From contig NC_087387.1 of assembly GCF_963675165.1 (NCBI RefSeq), positions 1,433,001 through 1,497,000 on the forward strand: 64,000 nucleotides of DNA, in the 5' to 3' direction. Position 1 is the first letter of the stretch, and every line of letters begins with the position of its first letter. This DNA comes from Halichondria panicea (Eukaryota; Porifera; Demospongiae; Suberitida; Halichondriidae). Position numbers and translations under genes: made by a program. The notes beneath the pieces are model-generated. The model was not told the origin of the DNA and did no database searches. It saw nothing but the letters and a program-made list of their open reading frames with translations. Below are positions 36,894-47,000 of this stretch, piece by piece.

Positions 36894-36905
36894 GAAAATT
36901 TTGAG

Positions 36906-38805
36906 ATGGCAGAGCTAATGGAGAGCAATCCTCTCGTTCTAGTGGATAATGTGCGCAAGAAGAAGTCTAAAAAAGGAAAAATAGAGGAAGTGGAAGAGCC
37001 CATGAGGCCAGGGATTGTGTATGTTGGTCGCATTCCACATGGATTCTATGAGAAAGAGATGGAAGGATTTTTCTCACAATTTGGCGAAGTGAAGAGAATC
37101 AAAGTATCAAGGAATAAGAAGGTATGGATCAAATAGTGTCATATGATTTGGTATGTACGGCACCGATGTAATATAGCGTGGCAGAGAGAAGGTTAGGGGT
37201 AGGTAGAGGCGTTTCCACGTCTGAGCTCTATAATTATGGGCTCTACATGCGATTTAATCTGTTACATGTCACAATTGTTACTATACGAGCTCTTGTATAA
37301 TGTGTGCACGAATATTTAAAGTAGTTCTCGTTTGGGGGAAACCCCTAGCTGAGGGCCTCCCTTACAAAAACCCACTACAGCTGAGACCTTCCTTGCATGC
37401 TGTATCTTATAGCTTGTAGCAAGAGTGCGTAAATATTCATACACTCTTGCTTGTAGGTATCTAAAAGGTCCATAATTATCACACTTTATTCATGAGAGGT
37501 TTATTACACTTTATTCATGAGAGGTTTATCACACTTATTCATGAGGTACATGAATATCACAGCCACGTAATTTACAGCTATTATCCCATCCATCCCACTC
37601 ACAATAGTCAATCCTCCTCATAATAGACACTATGTGTGCGTCTCCCTCTTTCTCTGTCTTTCCCTGATACAGTTGTAATGTCCATTGATTGTTTTTACAG
37701 ACTGGAAGATGCAAAGGTTTTGCTTTTGTAGAGTTTGCGTGTGATGAAGTGGCCAAGATAGCAGCGGAGACAATGAACAACTACCTCATGTTCAACAAGC
37801 TATTAAAATGTAAGTGAATATTCTTATATGTGGTTACACGTGTAACTAGTTCCCAGCCAGACCAAAGAGTTCTATTGTAGTACTTCTATTGTAGTACTGT
37901 GTTACCAATATCCTGTATTGCTGTTATTGTGGTTTGACCCTTTTATTAAATATTGTATGGACCCTGAATGCATTTATTGTGGTTTGACCCTTTTATTAAA
38001 TATTGTATGACCAGTTTTGACAGAGAGCTTTGTTTGGTGGGTTTTCTTAAATCTATTCTGTGAAATCCATCATTCTCTCTCTTATAGTGTTTTACCACTG
38101 CATACTATCTGCAATCATACGAATGCACAATGCTATATAGTCCTAGCTGGAAATTTACCGAAACAACGGCATTGTACTTGTAATTGTGGCTACACAATGG
38201 CATGTAGTGTTATGGTATCAACCCACTTGCATGTGAGGTAGGCCAGTATGTGGACGGCTCTCGAGTTCATCCCGGGATGATGGGGGGTAGGAGGAGGCTG
38301 ACAGAACTGAGGGCCACCATTAGACTCAAGAAGGCACAGAGGAAACACAACAAGGTCAAGTTATTTTACTGTCAGCGGTGCAGTATTACACTAGTGTGTG
38401 TAGGTGTGCTAACCATCCTGTGAAATGTGAGCTGTTGACCTCAGATAATATTTCTTCACAGGTTCATTTTTAGGGCATCTACTTTGCTATCAAATGTTGT
38501 GTTCAGATCTACTAGATTTGTGTATTCATATTTTTGTAAATACATGACTAGGTGCTTCATGTATTTCTAGTACAGTGTGTTTCCTGTAGTGATTGGCAAT
38601 TTCTCTTCTGCAGGTTAGAAGTGCAGAAGAATACCAAAGAAGAATCTGTCATCTGCTCTCTATTGAGAAAAGAAAGAGAAGAAAACTGGAATCTCTCGGG
38701 ATTGACTACGAGTTCCCTGGCTATACAAAGTTGGCTGAGAACTCAGGACAACATAAACCGCCCACTCACACAGTTTTTGTAAACTCTGACTCTGATAGCG
38801 AATAA
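36906..38805 (+). CDS. NIFK: NIFK-like nucleolar RRM protein (ribosome biogenesis)
   Basis: Homolog of the MKI67 FHA-interacting nucleolar phosphoprotein / yeast Nop15, a pre-60S assembly factor. Four phased exons, 36906-37121, 37701-37809, 38242-38354 and 38614-38805, give 209 residues. An RRM spans about residues 35-112 with RNP2 (IVYVGRIP) and RNP1 (KGFAFVEF). After it come a basic stretch and the conserved [13 protein letters not shown] motif (GIDYDFP in human). The protein stops soon after, with an acidic end (NSDSDSE), so the long basic tail of human NIFK (293 residues) and its phospho-FHA ligand region are not obvious. An upstream in-frame ATG at 36831 would add 25 residues, but would put the E-box and Maf-type site in coding sequence, so 36906 is preferred. 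Confidence 0.9.
37484..37550. repeat. ACACTTTATTCATGAGAGGTTTAT tandem repeat
   Basis: Two full and one partial copy of a 24-26-bp unit in the first NIFK intron. Confidence 0.8.
37922..38011. repeat. Direct duplication in NIFK intron 2
   Basis: TTATTGTGGTTTGACCCTTT and the following 16 bases occur twice, 53 bp apart. Confidence 0.8.
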
Positions 38806-39289
38806 TTGATTAGAAGATTCTAGATAGAGTCACATGCTTTGGCATGAATACCGTTAATGTTTCCATGTGATGCAACCTTGAATAATCTTACAATGGTTGG
38901 TTAGTGATGACTGAACTCTTATGTAACTTATTATGCTCGATGTCATAATTTCATTCCACAAGAACATGATTGTTTGAACAGAGACAGTAGCCACAATGAT
39001 AAGCCAAGCATTATGTGGCTGCCAAATTCCCATAGGATTTTTGATTAGTTAGGGAGACAAAACTGCATGGCAGCATGTGACCTTTCCGATATTCATGCAT
39101 GGTGGTCTGACCTCTCTTTAAGTATGGTGTATGCCATTATGTTTGAGTGTCCATGCAATAATAAAATAATGTTGAAAATCACTTTTTTATTCTGTCAAAC
39201 ATAACAGAACGATGCTGCCATGCAGACTATAGATAAACACAAAGAGGACAAATTGAACATGAGGGTTAAAACATTGCTTAATGACAACG
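38806..39289. other. Convergent intergenic, NIFK / CNC-bZIP
   Basis: Both 3' UTRs. AATAAA at about 39160 (+) suits NIFK and AATAAA on the minus strand at about 39186-39191 suits the bZIP gene, so the two transcripts probably end within or just past each other. Confidence 0.55.
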
Positions 39290-40891
39290 CTAATTGACAG
39301 AAATAATCTGAGAATTGATCTTGGGAACAAGCAACAATTTGTTGCCTTGGGCAACATGAATGAGATGTGTGTCACGTGACACTGACTGTCCAGAGCTACG
39401 ACTGTATTTTTTGTACACCCTTCTCTCGGCTGCTAAACTCCTCTCCTTGAGAGACTTTATTTGCGATCGAAGTTGATCGTACCGCGTGTGCAGTTCTGTC
39501 TTCTGTTGTCTCATAACCTCTACTTCCGATTCAAGACCACCCACTTCTTCTCTCTTTCTCTTTCGAGCGACTTGAGCAGCGGTCTTGTTCTTTCCTCGCC
39601 GACGCCACTCTTTCATAAATGCCACCTCAATATCGTTCAGTTTAGCTAGGTCCAACAGATGGTTGAACTCTTCGACAGGCATTGAGATCAATTTACTACG
39701 AGAAGTGGGCTTGCTTGGAGTGGAAAGGTTGGGTACCAGCAGCTTGTGTATAATGTCATCTTCATGCTTTCCAAACAAAATTGTGCTCTTTGTTTTCGTT
39801 TGCTCTGCAGATGGACTCTGTTTTGGTTTTGGTTTTACATAATCATCGTTGTCAGTAGAACTCGGAGATGGAGCTTCGTAACTAGTTTCTGGAGAAGAGG
39901 GATACTGCGGAGACATCATCGTCACTGGTTCAGGAGAATCGTTAATTCTTTTCGGAGGTGGCGGAAGAAAAAGGTCCATATCGAGGTTCAAAGAAGAGCC
40001 CCAAAGTTGTTGTAAGTTATTCTCCTCCCAGGGCGAGTCTTGGTTCATTGGTGAAGATACTGTAGCAGCGCTTACTGGACTGCTTTGTCCGGAGGTGTCA
40101 GTCAGCAAACTATCGGTGGACGGGGCTGGATACAATCTAGGCTGCATCCGGAAGTCATTGACGAACGGATCAACTTGTTTTTCGGTATTCTGAAACACAT
40201 CCATCGAAGATTCTTTGGAAACAGCTTCTCCCCAAATTCCAGTGGAATTGTCAGTAATGTTTTCATTCTCGACTGGTGCAGAGTTTCCGTAACTGAACTG
40301 AAGTGGCTGATCAGGAATTAAATAATCAGGTGCAGCTTCTTGTTTAAGAAAAGGATTCGCCAATAGCGCTGACAAATCAAAATCGAGTTTGCCTGGGATG
40401 GTGTTATCAAAAGAAAAAGTATCCTTTTCAAACGGATTGAAAATGTTGCTTGCATCTTTTTGAGGGATGAAGTTGTTCGATGATGTGGTTTGGATTATGT
40501 TCTCGTTGTCCACTGGGTATGCTTGAATATTAGGGTCATAGTAATTGTTCTGCTGTGGGACAGTGGCAAAAACATCAGTATAGGTGCTCAAATACTTCCA
40601 CGATTTGTCCATAGGTATGTCGTAAGTCTTTGGTCGAGAATAGTCATTTCCGAAGGAATGCGTCTGCTTGTTTAAGTATGCAGTATCGCTCCCAGAGCCA
40701 ACTTGTTTCAGTGTGTTGAAAGCCTGCAATAAAAAAAACATGGTTAAATTCCTGACAATATAAATCTATAACAATGCTAAAGTTGCATGATTTCATCAAT
40801 ATTATTTGAGTTATCTCACCTTTGTAATTTCACTATCCTCTGGTTGAGGTTTGATGATAGGCTGAGCCAGTAGAGGGCCTGTAATGACCAT
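39290..40891 (-). CDS. CNC-type bZIP transcription factor (NFE2L/NRF-like)
   Basis: Cap'n'collar bZIP factor; relatives dimerise with small Maf proteins on Maf/antioxidant response elements. Two exons, 40891-40820 and a large 40723-39290, give 501 residues. The CNC segment (LISMPVEEFNHLL..LAKLNDIEVAFMKEWRRRGKNK, about 366-403) directly precedes the basic region KTAAQVARKRKREE and a leucine zipper. The end has HVAQGNKLLLVPK, matching the Neh3-type GNxxLVPK motif of NRF proteins. The basic region reads NKTAAQVARKRK where vertebrate CNC proteins have NxxAAQxCRKRK: the redox-sensitive Cys is Ala. No ETGE or DLG KEAP1 degron is visible in the acidic, Asn/Ser/Pro-rich N-terminal half, though DSPEPVTMMSPQYPSSP resembles a phosphodegron. 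Divergent from COPZ1. Confidence 0.92.
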
Positions 40892-41195
40892 GATTTTGCT
40901 TGCTTGATTGAGCTTGCAATAGCTGCAGAGACACTAGAGTAACACTACTTTCTGCAGAGAATTGTTTTACACTTCAGCATGGACATGCAGTTTATAACAG
41001 CAGCTACGCCCCCTCAATTGTTGTTTTACGGGATTATACGGTAAGTTTCCTGATAGATTTTTCTAGGGATGACGTATTTGTTGCTATATATAGAATAACG
41101 GATGCAGCAAAAATGTGTGAAACGTCACCATCAAGGCTTGTGACGTCAGAGATCATGTCTCTAATTTTTTGCTTACTCAGCACTTTTTCACCAAA
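40892..41195. promoter_or_regulatory. Divergent promoter, CNC-bZIP / COPZ1
   Basis: 304 bp. A perfect CRE TGACGTCA (41141), a second half site in AACGTCACC (41121), ATGACGTA (41068), and TGCTTACTCAGCA (41170), a Maf-element relative with two mismatches, 14 bp before the COPZ1 ATG. CTATATATAGAA at about 41084 could serve as a TATA-like box. Confidence 0.6.
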
Positions 41196-43249
41196 ATGGA
41201 GCCACTAAATCCTGTAAGTTTCTATAGCCATAAGAGCGACTGCTATGTTGCTCATCTATTGTCATAGTTATTGTATATAATGCCTATTACCAGGAGCCGT
41301 CTCTGTTGTCTGTAAAAGCCATTTTAATTCTGGATAATGATGGAAAGAGGCTTGTTTGTAAGGTAGTCGAATACTGTACTCTGGTAGCTAGTGATACTTC
41401 TAGTTGCATGTGCATATGCATAGTAACTTCACTGTAGCTTTACTGCATTCATTTAATTTTATACGTGTAATTTTGTATACCGTACTTATTCGATTTAAAG
41501 CGACCCTCCAAATATGCGACATCCTTGATCTTTTCCAATTTTCTGACCTCTAAAAATAGCGACTGCAGCGTTCACAATTATTTTTTTATGTCGTGTCCTA
41601 AATAGAGGTCAACCACAGCCTCGATTCCAGGCCGCAAGAAACAATGTAATTTAAGCGGCCTATAATCGAGGACAGTAGAATAACCTCCAATTAGATGCGA
41701 CCCTCTAAATATGCGACACCAGGACTTCAACATAATTTTTCAACCTCCAAAAGAAACGACCTCTGGCTTTGTAATTATTTAAAAGTGTCGCTTTAAATCG
41801 AATAAGTACGGTAGTTTACTTGTCATGAATCTTTTTAATGCCCATTTTTATTGTCTGCGCTTTATACAGTACTATGACGACACGTTTCCTACACTGAAGG
41901 AACAGACTAAGTTCGAGGAATCACTTTTCAACAAAACCAAACGCTCCAATGGTACATCTGAATCTTGATGGAGCCTTTTTAGCTATTGCATACAATATCC
42001 ACTAGATGTTGTCAGAGCAGGCAAATCATTATTCAGTTATTGTGTGGTATTCTGCTCTGACTGTTTTATCCCTCTCAGATGAGATCATCATGCACGAGGG
42101 CGTGACAGCTGTCTACAAGGTCAACGTGGACTTGTTCTTTGCCGTGTTGGGTGCTCAGAATGAAAATGAGGTACGTTATTTACGTTCGGTTTAGGAGCTC
42201 CACAAATGTCAAGTGTCTGTAATAATTATGGTGTATATGCCCCCCTCCTCACACAGCTGATGCTGGTGGGTGTCCTGAATGCTCTCTACGACTCAATCAG
42301 TCAGTTGCTACGGTAAGTGTGGCTCTACTAATGTTTAAGTATTACCGTATAGCGAGTAATTTTCGTTGGTGCACGTTTTCGTATGAACTACCTATTAAAT
42401 AATTTAAAGTTTAAATATTCATACAGCTCAGGATAGTGACGTTGAATCTATTGCGGTAGAATAATTTCTAATTTTCGTATGATGCTCCTCAATACAAAAT
42501 ACGAAAATAGCCTGCTATATACAAATGTATGGTATTTGATTTTACTCACAATCTTGCTTATTTAGAACAATTATATTTTTGTGTCCCATAATATTGATAT
42601 AACTATGTTGCTTTTGTGTAGGAAGAATGTTGAGAAGAGAAGTCTATTACCTCACTTGGAGTCTCTGTTTCTCATCGTAGACGAACTGGTCGAATGTGGG
42701 TGAGTACTATCTGTGTGTGTGTCTCTCTAGAGGAGGTACGACATGAGTACCTCGATTTAGCAATTAGCCTTTGCGATAGCTTGGGCAGATAAGAGTATCT
42801 GCCTTCCCTGTATATATTGGTGCAAGATGAGGATTATAATTATATAATATATATTTTTCACAGAGTGATTGTTGAAACAGACCCACAGGTCATTGTACAG
42901 AGGATAGCAACCAAGGTACACTATGCACTATAATTTATTGGTAGAGCTTGCCTGAGTAAAGATTCGTAATTATGGTTGCATGGATTATGGATGGATGATT
43001 AGCCTCGGTCCCAGGTCAACTTTTATGTAAAAATTCCACCTGGCCCGAGGCTATGTCTATTAGTATAAAGTAAAGTGTAGTCTGATGTGATTGCCTACTA
43101 TAACTGGACACACTCTATTTTTTTGTGGACGGGTAGCTTTTACTTTGTTTCCCGGCCTGCAGATTGACGACAACCCCTTCTCTGAGAGTGCCATGAAACA
43201 GGTGTTGCAGTCGGCCAAGGAGAACATCAAGTGGTCGCTCCTCAAATAA
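41196..43249 (+). CDS. COPZ1: Coatomer subunit zeta
   Basis: Small adaptin-like subunit of the COPI coat on Golgi vesicles, partner of gamma-COP. Eight phased exons give 177 residues, equal to human COPZ1: 41196-41213, 41294-41362, 41870-41951, 42079-42170, 42257-42312, 42622-42699, 42864-42915, 43163-43249. The longin-type fold is recognisable throughout: [59 protein letters not shown], and the ending VLQSAKENIKWSLLK. The first coding exon is only 18 nt (MEPLNP). Nothing unusual in the coding sequence; introns carry three repeat elements. Confidence 0.97.
41478..41813. mobile_element. Inverted-repeat element with perfect 27-bp ends and nested hairpin
   Basis: Ends TACCGTACTTATTCGATTTA continuing AAGCGAC, perfectly complementary at the right. 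Internal ATATGCGACA motifs are also mirrored. The centre is interrupted by a nested AGCCTCGATTCCAGGCCG hairpin (41617-41672), so one element inserted into another. In COPZ1 intron 2. Confidence 0.85.
41617..41672. repeat. Dispersed hairpin nested in a larger element
   Basis: AGCCTCGATTCCAGGCCGC and GCGGCCTATAATCGAGG arms. Same family as 9542, 15580, 43000 and 45805. Confidence 0.75.
42343..42523. mobile_element. MITE, TACCGTATAGCGAGTAATTT type
   Basis: Left end TACCGTATAGCGAGTAATTT, right end CGAAAATAGCCTGCTATATA; interior CAGCTCAGGATAGTGACGTT is shared with 27233. In COPZ1 intron 5. Confidence 0.7.
42728..42760. repeat. Solo end of the AGAGGAGGT family
   Basis: AGAGGAGGTACGACATGAGT then ACCTCGATTTA closely matches the left arm of the 26366 element, but no matching right arm is seen nearby. 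Confidence 0.6.
43000..43053. repeat. Dispersed hairpin (TAGCCTCGGTCCCAGGT arms)
   Basis: TAGCCTCGGTCCCAGGT and ACCTGGCCCGAGGCTA arms with a 20-bp loop, in the last COPZ1 intron. Confidence 0.7.
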
Positions 43250-43759
43250 ACTGAAACTCTCTAGATATGATATTATTATGCTCAACATTGCAATATTCAA
43301 CTTGTACAAATTGTTTTTGAAGGCTAAGAATTAAAGCTACAATAATACATGAGAGTGTACATCACACCCATGGCATTCTGTTACGATTTCTATGAGCGTT
43401 TTATTACAAATCATTCTATGTCTATAAAAATTAATATTTGCCGTTGAGTTTGGTTAAATTAGGCCATGCCCATTTAACAGTTTGTACTGCATTCACGTTC
43501 AGCGTTTAGTTACAAATGATTCTATGTTTAATATTTGCTGTTGAGTTTGGTTAATAATCGTAGGGTATTTGGGGCGTGGTCACGATATTGGCCATGCCCC
43601 GTTTGTACTGCATTCACGTTCACACTGATAGGGATGAATATATTTGATAAAACTGTAATCGTTGGGTTACAAAAAAAACAGCAATATTAATGCTATATAA
43701 CTGTGCTTTCAATAACTCCCTGTAAGAATAAATATATGCTATGTGTGCACACTAGTGTG
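43250..43759. repeat. Convergent intergenic with imperfect 115-bp tandem duplication
   Basis: Between COPZ1 and TBC1D15-type stops. A block containing TACAAATCATTCTATG, TTTGGTTAA and TTTGTACTGCATTCACGTTC (43390-43503) is repeated at about 43507-43622. ATTAAA near 43330 may end COPZ1 transcripts. No gene seen. Confidence 0.6.
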
Positions 43760-43982
43760 TCAGTTGCTGGGCACTGCCCGCATGTTAGGGTCACACACGA
43801 TAGTGTCCTCAGTTCTCCGAACAGCTGCACTCCCGGGGATCGGCCGAGAGGGCAAAGGTCGAATCAGGAGTGGCTGAAGGTCTTCGGGTAAACTTCGACA
43901 GCTTCCCATTTGCCGGCAAAGTGACTCAGCAGTTTCCAGTAGGGAGTTGACGGGGAGCTGCTTGGAGAGGCCGTTGATGTGC

Positions 43983-44013
<31 letters not shown>

Positions 44014-47000
44014 GTGTGTGTGTGGGTGTGTATGTGTGTGATGTGTGTGGGTGTAGGGAGGAGCTAGTAGTAATGTGCTTTTAGTGCTCTGAAACTACAG
44101 TATATGATAAATTAAGGGGATTCGAAGCACACACATGGAGTAGTTTTAGACATACATGTAACTATTGCTATAAAATTGTCTGATTCGTTATTTATAAGTA
44201 CCGTACCGCAAACTGTGCATATATAATTATATTATACCTGTAAAATGTCGCTAAAGTCGTATCGGTCATTTTCGAGATCTTTCTTCTCACGCTGTAGAAT
44301 AGCCAGAGCTATGAATAGTGAAAAGTCCGTGGAAAGGAAGTTGGTCCATGTCACCTGAGTGTCACATGATGAACACACAGCTATCACATGATCTGTACAC
44401 ACTTACCTCCCATATCTTGTAGATGTCTTCATATGAAAATTCTCGTTTGAAGTTGACGAGAAGCCAGCGGAAACAAAAGTACAAGTTGTGCGTTTCTTTC
44501 TCCTCTGCAAAAAACAATTGGAGCGCATAATTATAAGTGCGTGCATGCATGTACTCAACAGTAGATAAGAGTCTACTGAATAAATTATGTGGGAGACTAG
44601 AGCCCGGCAAACTGGCAGACTAACCAACCAATAGAAGCACAGCACAAAGATTCTAATAAGATTTTCAAGAGGTCAAAAAGGATATACAACATAAAATACG
44701 AAGTAAGGACGAATGTACATACTCACTCAAGAAACTGTAGAAGTCTGGATCAGTGATATTGAGAAGTGCTCTGAGTTGCTTGAGTCTCTGTCGCATTCCG
44801 GCCTGGCTCAACTCAAAGTGGTGGCCCTGAGATTACAAGAGATTACTATAAAATACAGGAGATTACTGATAGTTTACTAGTTCATACCACAATTTCCATG
44901 AGTCCAGCAAAGCACCAGAAAGCGTCGACCTCGTTATCCATAATGCTGAGCAGTGGGGCAAGTAGGTCACTCATTCCTTGAACATAACCTAGTCAGTATA
45001 AGGGGAAATTATAAGTACAGCTAGTTACCTGTGCATTATGTCATGTGTACATATAAGTTACCTGTGCATTATAATATAATTATGTCATGTGTACATATAA
45101 GTACAGTCAATTACACACAGCCACTACGTACAATCCCTGATCAGGGGAAGTCCCTAGCTGACATAGGGGGAGTCCCCACTTACCTAGATCAAAATTGTAC
45201 ATGACATAGGTCCGGAGTATATTTTCCAGCTGAGTGAGCTTGGTGCTAGTGACATCATTGTACATTTCCAATTCTCTGTCAGTGCGCAAAACATCCTTAT
45301 CTGTAGAAACAAAAGATCGATAAATTCTTTCCAGTCAACTGTGTATAAAAGACGACCATTCAGGCAGGTATTGTTTATAAACAGTCTTTACCAGTGCCTC
45401 GTGCTGTTATTGGGGGAAATTTCTAGGTAAGCCGCCTCTTAGAGATATTTTTGTCTTGATTTCATATAATTATGCCTCGGTGTGCATGCGCAAGTGATGT
45501 ATCTACGGTAGCTATAGTGTGCTGTGTAAATGTAAGTGTAGGTAGGATAAATGAACTGCAAGTTATATAATAGTTAGACACTGTTTAGGAAGTTTCTACA
45601 TGATTTAGAAGCCCAAAGGGCTGGTTGTAGTATCCCGAATGCAGTGAGGGTTCTACTAGCCCTGAGGACTTCTAAATCATGTGGAAACTTCCTAAACAGT
45701 GTCTAAGCATTTTAGATCATAGCATCAGTATTTAGCCAATCAGATTTATCTAATCTTTGCTACATGATTTTCTAAGTGGAGTACATGATTTTCTAAGTAA
45801 GTACTAGCCTCGATTCCAGGCCGCTAAGAGAGGGCCTGGTATCGACTGTTTGCGCATGCGCCACCTATTACCCAGAAAGTGGGTAATTCGGATACCATTG
45901 TATTTTGCTCAGTAAAACAATGACGTCACAACGAACGGAAGTGGATTGAAGAAAGTGGATAGAAGAGCCCGTGTGATAGCATTCTAATAGCTACCCTTAG
46001 CCTACTATGTTAACAAAGGACTCACAGCAACAGTGTGGATAACAATCCTCTGAACGGAGGGGAAGGCTGACAATAGCCTATATGGATAGGCCACGCCCAT
46101 CTGACACTAACCTTGGTGAAAGTCGACTCTATCAGAAAGAAATTGCTGCTGTAACCAATACAGCTCTGTCTCTAGCTAGCTAGCTATATAGCTCAGTGTC
46201 TGACTTTATGAAGAGTATTCTTTGTCGGTATATGTTATTCAGGATATAATTCGGGTAAAAATTCAGTTTAATGGGAAACATTACGGGAATATTATCCAAT
46301 AATTTTGCGCATGCGCAAGCAGTCAGTAGCAGGCCTAATTGTTTAGGCCTTGTGAAGGAGGCTAAGTAAGTACATGATTTTCTAAGTTGGATAGAACACT
46401 TCCTTCAGCCAATCAAATTGCAGTATTTATGGCAAACATGATCTAAAGGCTTTTAGTAACATTTTCTATTTGTGGATTTGCAAAAATGCTTCGTTTGAGT
46501 TATGCCTACTTGGAATGCCATTGCAGCCTTTTCAGAAGAGTACGTAGCAAAAACTTGTCCATGCATGGAGTGTTGCTACTCTACTTAGCTCTGTACTAGA
46601 ACGCTAGCTATTGGTATAGCTGCAAGAGTGAGAAGGGAACTGCAAGGCTCTGCTGATGCAGCATAAATGGACGTGGCCCATCTATAGATGCAGCCATTAC
46701 TTTGTACTTTAGGCATCTTTTTAGTATCAATCAAGTCGATTGTTTCCCACTCTTTGAGTTTCCCTGCTATTACAGATTAGCCCTGCATGTACTGGACTTT
46801 GGAATCTTTGCAACACACATAGAGTAGAGCCTTTTAGTGGCAATGTAAACTGTGGTCAAACAATGTAAACATTGTTATGTAATCATCATTTAATGGATTG
46901 TAGCAGATTTGAAAAGTCTCAGTATAGCTAGCTATGGCCTATTCATGTGAAGAGAAGAGATCTAAGTCATACCAAGGGCGTATAATACTCCTCAGATTTA

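Noticed and set aside
36831-36905. Upstream ATG for the NIFK-like gene
   Set aside because: The 25 extra residues show no family similarity and overlap likely promoter sites, so the ATG at 36906 is preferred.
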